8,880 bases of DNA. It comes from JACCXJ01 sp052387115 (lineage in GTDB: Bacteria; Pseudomonadota; Gammaproteobacteria; JACCXJ01). A model generated the notes under the pieces. The model worked only from the letters and a program-made list of their open reading frames with translations. It made no database searches and was not told the origin of the DNA. Below are positions 5,978 through 8,880 of this stretch, one piece after another. The translations under genes were made by a program, and so were the position numbers. The stretch is taken from assembly GCA_052387115.1 (NCBI GenBank), contig JBQTJM010000015.1, forward strand, positions 1 to 8,880, read 5' to 3'. Each line of letters opens with the position of its first letter. Position 1 is the first letter of the stretch.

Positions 5978-6445
5978 GTGCGATTTCCAACCATTCCGGA
6001 GGACTGCCCCAATGCCAGTAGATCATACCCTTGCCTTGAAAAACAACGCGCCGACGGCAGCCGCGGTATGGAGCGCGCTGCAGGGGGCTATTTGGAGAAG
6101 CGGTGCGCCCAGCGTGGCATGCTGGAGCACTTTGAGCGCTTGGAGAGGGAGGCGCATGCGTTATGCCGAGATGGCCGAAAAAGCCTTCGCATCGGCTCCG
6201 GTGTCGTCGAGGCCACCTGCAAGACGCTTGCGACCCAACGCACGAAGCGCTCCGGGATACGTTGGCGACACGCCGGTGGACAGGCCATCCTTAGCTTACG
6301 CGCCCTCATTCAAAGCCAGCGCTTCGATCAGGCTTGGGAGATGTTGTCCCAAACCTATCGTGCCGAGATCACGCCACCCGACAACGTCGTGGCACTACCG
6401 CGCCGTCGTATCCATGATCAGGTTGAGGCATACACCCTAAAATGA
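5978..6445 (+). pseudogene. C-terminal remnant of an ISKra4-like transposase, frameshifted
   Basis: The last half is diagnostic: SLRIGSGVVEATCKTLATQR, then TKRSGIRW, GGQAILSLRALIQSQRFDQAW, matches the conserved C-terminal part of ISKra4-family DDE transposases (IGSGVVEAACKTLV, then a SGMRW-like motif). The stretch expected just before it, RRMRYAEMAEK, is found in another frame and joins at the AAAAA run (6178-6182), so one base appears to have been lost there. Further upstream, possible homologous segments (VDHTLALKNNAP; GYLEKRCAQ) alternate between the same two frames. The N-terminal catalytic part is absent. The fragment is non-functional and lies 19 nt before the methyltransferase start, so it marks the left edge of an insertion that may have brought that gene. 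Confidence 0.75.
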
Positions 6446-6450
6446 CCCCT

Positions 6451-6457
6451 GGGGAGG
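6451..6457 (+). promoter_or_regulatory. Ribosome binding site of the methyltransferase gene
   Basis: GGGGAGG lies 7 nt before ATG 6465. It is inside a 9-bp direct repeat pair (CCTAAAATG at 6436-6444 and 6459-6467): the second copy contains the start codon, the first ends in the last codons of the transposase relic. Confidence 0.75.
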
Positions 6458-6464
6458 TCCTAAA

Positions 6465-7205
6465 ATGCCATCGCTGCCCGAACTTCAGCTGTCCCTCGAT
6501 CGTGACCAAGAACTCAAGCTGGTGGAAAACCTTATTAGGCAAAAGGCGTCAGACAGTACACCGTTGCAGATCCTCGAAGCCGGCTGTGGTCGTCAATGGC
6601 CCATCAATCTCAAGGGCGTCGATTTTGTACTGACGGGTATCGACCTGGACAAGGATGCCTTAGAAGTACGGAAGATAACTAAAAAGGATCTCCACGAAAG
6701 TATTCATGGCGACTTGCGCAGCGTGCAGCTACCGGCGAACGCCTTTGATGTAATTTATAACGCTTTCGTGCTCGAGCACATTGACAATGCTGATGCCGTA
6801 ATGCGCAAGTTCGTAAGCTGGTTGGAACCTGGGGGGATGATCATACTGCGGATTCCAGACCCGAGCTCCGTACGTGGCTTCATTACCCGTATAACACCTT
6901 TCTGGGCCCACGTGTTTTATCACAAGTACATCCTCCGCCGCCGGAATGCCGGAAAACCGGGGTACGGGCCATACGAGACCTACTACGATCACGTCGTCTC
7001 TCGTAATGGTATTCGCGAGTTTTGTGCGAATCACCACCTCACGATTCGCGCAGAACGGGGCGATGGATACCACGTCCACGGACAGGGTGTGGTACGTGTC
7101 CTAATTAGCTTGGTGTTGCGATCCGCAGAAATGTTATCGGGCGGTCGCCTATCGGCAAAACACTCTAACCTACTGTATATACTTGAGAAAACTCCGACAA
7201 CGTAA
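6465..7205 (+). CDS. Class I SAM-dependent methyltransferase (Methyltransf_11-like)
   Basis: The predicted product is a 246-residue cytoplasmic methyltransferase with a Rossmann fold. Motif I is ILEAGCG at residues 36-42, the acidic ribose-binding strand end is GIDLD at 58-62, a HGDL turn lies at 81-84, motif IV-like FDVIYNAFVLEH at 94-105, and post-motif LEPGGMIILRIPD at 120-132. The C-terminal 100 residues (aromatic/basic YHKYILRRRN; GYGPYETYYDHV) form a substrate-specific cap. Related small-molecule and glycan methyltransferases occur in surface polysaccharide and natural-product clusters, but the acceptor cannot be predicted. The gene is intact and has a strong ribosome site, yet it is bracketed by an ISKra4-like relic 19 nt upstream and an IS5-like relic 18 nt downstream, so it is an orphan in a mobile-element mosaic. 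No clear promoter was seen; transcription may come from within the relic. Confidence 0.88.
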   Translation: MPSLPELQLSLDRDQELKLVENLIRQKASDSTPLQILEAGCGRQWPINLKGVDFVLTGIDLDKDALEVRKITKKDLHESIHGDLRSVQLPANAFDVIYNAFVLEHIDNADAVMRKFVSWLEPGGMIILRIPDPSSVRGFITRITPFWAHVFYHKYILRRRNAGKPGYGPYETYYDHVVSRNGIREFCANHHLTIRAERGDGYHVHGQGVVRVLISLVLRSAEMLSGGRLSAKHSNLLYILEKTPTT

Positions 7206-7497
7206 TCCTTGCTGGTTTCAAAGGACGTTGTTGCACAAATCAGCGGCGGGGCGAATTCCTCCCGACGGCGACCGGGGGTTTAGAAGGCGGGTTGAGACTA
7301 TGCTGAGCCGAGTGGTGTTCATTGCCGCGAGGCGCGCATAGACCTCAGCGACCTGACTGTCGAAAATGGCGTGCCTTGACACCGGAGGGTTCAGGGTCTC
7401 TCCCGGTCTCTGGCTTGCGCGACGCTGATAGGAGGCCGTGTATGGCATGACATCGGCGAAACGGGACGAGCCGCGCATCGGAGATCCGCAATGTAAG
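7206..7497. other. Intergenic stretch between the methyltransferase gene and the terminator
   Basis: It contains the IS5/IS903-like relic in its left part. The right part (about 7380-7497) shows no recognisable gene or repeat. Confidence 0.5.
7224..7376 (-). pseudogene. Degenerate end of an IS5/IS903-like element with transposase C-terminal remnant
   Basis: GACGTTGTTGCACAAATCAG (7224-7243) matches about 15 of 20 positions of the terminal repeat I recall for IS903. On the - strand, about 7300-7376 encodes FDSQVAEVYARLAAMNTTRL, which resembles the C-terminal end of IS5-family transposases (pattern R-FD-QVAE---R-A--N--T-L). The frame is then disturbed and runs on through the terminus without the usual ending. 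The rest of the transposase is missing. Its outer end lies 18 nt after the methyltransferase stop. Assignment is by eye. Confidence 0.5.
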
Positions 7498-7530
7498 AAA
7501 CGCATGGGATGTTGGGCATCCCATGCGTTT
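7498..7530. terminator. Strong bidirectional Rho-independent terminator
   Basis: A perfect 14-bp stem, AAACGCATGGGATG (7498-7511) with CATCCCATGCGTTT (7517-7530), encloses a 5-nt loop TTGGG. A T-run follows on both strands: TTTT on the + strand, TTTCTT on the - strand. It lies about 90 nt past the stop of the LamG gene (- strand) and would also stop + strand transcripts from the methyltransferase side. Confidence 0.85.
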
Positions 7531-7621
7531 TGTGGCGGTAGGCTATAAAAGGGTCAGATTCCGCGGAGAGGCAACCCTTGCTCTCCAATTGACGGGCAGG
7601 TCACCGGACAGCCTCCTGTCA

Positions 7622-8880
7622 TCAGGGCCCTGCGTCCGCGCGCAGAGTTTGGATTTCCGTGGTGGACAGCGCCCGGTTGTAGATACGCACCTCGTCCAAA
7701 TCGCCGCTGAAATGTTCGTGTCCGAGGCGCCGGTAGCCGATATGGACCGGGGTGCTCGTATCCGGAATGGCGCCCACCGGGAAGTTCCCGCTGGTCGCCA
7801 CCGAGACGCCGTCCATGTACACTTGAAACCCTCCGGTTGCGCCGTCGAACACCACCGCCACGTGCGTCCATGCATTGGAGACGGCCTTGAATCCAGTTGC
7901 GATCCGCTCCTCGTAGCTCGTAGCGCCTCTTCCCACCTGCAGGCGCAAGGCGCCTTGGAACAAGTAGATCCGCCACTCACGTCCGTCGCCGTTCGCGTAC
8001 TTGTCGAGGAGCCCCTGAAGCCTCGAGGCATGGCCGGTCACCTTCATCCAGAACACCCACGTCTTGGCGGATGAAGCGGGGATGTCCCCCGCATGCACTT
8101 GATCGTTGACTCCGTCGAACTTCACCGCTTGGCCTCGCGTGCCGGCAGTCCAGGCCGTGCCGTTCACGAGCGTGCTCGTCCAGCCGTTTCGGGAGGCGTC
8201 CTGCGCCGACGTCCCGGCGCCCTCGTCGTACGGCCAGTAGCTCGCAAGGCCACCCGTCACCACGCGCTGTACGTTCAGCGTGAGGCTCGTGGTCTTCGAG
8301 AGCGGCGTGCCGGTGAGAGTCAGCGAGTACGTCCCGATGGGCGTCGAGACGGTCGTCGCCACGCTCAGGGTGCTCGTGCAGGGCGGCGTGCAGACGTTGT
8401 TCGTGAGGGTAGCCGTCGCCCCGGAGGGTAAGCCGGAGATAGACAGCGCGACCGGTTCGGCCGTGCCGGCCACGAGGGTGCGGGTCACCGTCGTGGATCC
8501 GCTGCTGCCCCTCACGATCGTCAGGGAGCCCCCGGAGGATAGGCTGTAGTCGAACGGGTCCTGGGTGGTTGTGCTCACCGTCGCTGAGTAGCCGGAAAGG
8601 TTCCCCGCCGTATCCTCTGCACGCAGGCGATAGCCATACGTGGTCCCTGGGGACAGGCCCGCGTCCACGAAAGTCGTTCCGCTGACCGCCGTGACCATGG
8701 TGGCGGGGACGCAGGCGGCGCCGGTGCAACGGAAGACGCGGTATCCGGTCACGCCGACGTTGTCCGTGGACGGATCCCAACCGAGGGAGATCTGCGTGGT
8801 GGAGTTGACGGTCGCGGTGAGCCCTGTCGGCGTCGTGGGAGGCGGGTCCGGGATGGTCGCACTCACTGTGGCTGAATAGT
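7622..8880 (-). CDS. Fibronectin type III / LamG-like domain surface protein, 5'-partial
   Basis: The frame is open to the window edge, so the start and any signal peptide lie outside. Numbered from the GTG at 8866, residues about 10-100 form one complete FN3 domain (PPTTPTGLTATVNSTTQISL; TDNVGVTGYRVFRC; LSPGTTYGYRLRAEDTAGN). Just before it is the end of another, since YSATVSAT at the edge repeats YSATVSTT at 93-100. Residues about 105-200 are an Ig-like beta module with C159 and C163. Residues about 205-414 are a LamG-like jellyroll ending SGDLDEVRIYNRALSTTEIQ, the hallmark of the LamGL family. The GTG at 8866 is therefore not the real start. Such proteins are exported and bind or process carbohydrates or act as adhesins; no catalytic domain is visible here. 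A decayed partial copy of the LamG part lies at 5609-5748. Transcription ends at the hairpin at 7498-7530. Confidence 0.88.
   Translation of the reverse strand, partial: YSATVSATIPDPPPTTPTGLTATVNSTTQISLGWDPSTDNVGVTGYRVFRCTGAACVPATMVTAVSGTTFVDAGLSPGTTYGYRLRAEDTAGNLSGYSATVSTTTQDPFDYSLSSGGSLTIVRGSSGSTTVTRTLVAGTAEPVALSISGLPSGATATLTNNVCTPPCTSTLSVATTVSTPIGTYSLTLTGTPLSKTTSLTLNVQRVVTGGLASYWPYDEGAGTSAQDASRNGWTSTLVNGTAWTAGTRGQAVKFDGVNDQVHAGDIPASSAKTWVFWMKVTGHASRLQGLLDKYANGDGREWRIYLFQGALRLQVGRGATSYEERIATGFKAVSNAWTHVAVVFDGATGGFQVYMDGVSVATSGNFPVGAIPDTSTPVHIGYRRLGHEHFSGDLDEVRIYNRALSTTEIQTLRADAGP

Noticed and set aside
1..8880. CRISPR array, tRNA or rRNA genes
   Set aside because: No regularly spaced repeats, no cloverleaf-like segment ending in CCA with a T-loop, and no conserved rRNA stretches were seen on either strand.

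Overview
The window looks like an accessory region of a GC-rich Gram-negative bacterium. A proteobacterium is likely, judging by the transposase families, the many GTG/TTG starts and the Shine-Dalgarno sites, but nothing here fixes the taxon. No rRNA, tRNA or CRISPR array was seen. The left half is uniformly GC-rich; from about 4040 the base composition is patchy and insertion-sequence debris is common.

Region 1 (1-4038, + strand) is a compact three-gene operon. It encodes a multi-winged-helix protein that is possibly 5'-truncated by the window edge, a 660-residue AAA+/Orc1-Cdc6-like P-loop ATPase with a C-terminal winged helix, and a 366-residue protein whose C-terminus resembles the FtsK/SpoIIIE alpha-beta (pre-motor) domain. 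Junctions are 25 nt and 12 nt, so the proteins probably act together on DNA. I do not recognise this trio as a named system. A defence or mobile-DNA-handling role is inference. The third gene stops where an FtsK motor would begin, 19 nt before an inverted repeat, so the module may be a 3'-truncated version of a larger one.

Region 2 (4058-5419) is a less GC-rich segment of about 1.36 kb bounded by imperfect inverted repeats of about 57 bp with a 21/22-identical outer core. It carries one sulfotransferase gene on the - strand with its own extended -10 promoter, and no transposase.

Region 3 (5420-7497) is a mosaic. It holds a decayed second copy of part of the LamG gene (5609-5748, - strand), an AT-rich island, a short tandem repeat, a frameshifted C-terminal remnant of an ISKra4-like transposase, an intact SAM-dependent methyltransferase gene (6465-7205) and a degenerate end of an IS5/IS903-like element.

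Region 4 (7498-8880) begins with a strong bidirectional hairpin terminator. It is followed on the - strand by the 3' part of a large, probably exported protein with fibronectin type III repeats, an Ig-like module and a C-terminal LamG-like domain; its 5' end lies outside the window. The sulfotransferase, methyltransferase and LamG protein would fit cell-surface or glycan biology, but their association may only reflect insertion-driven shuffling.
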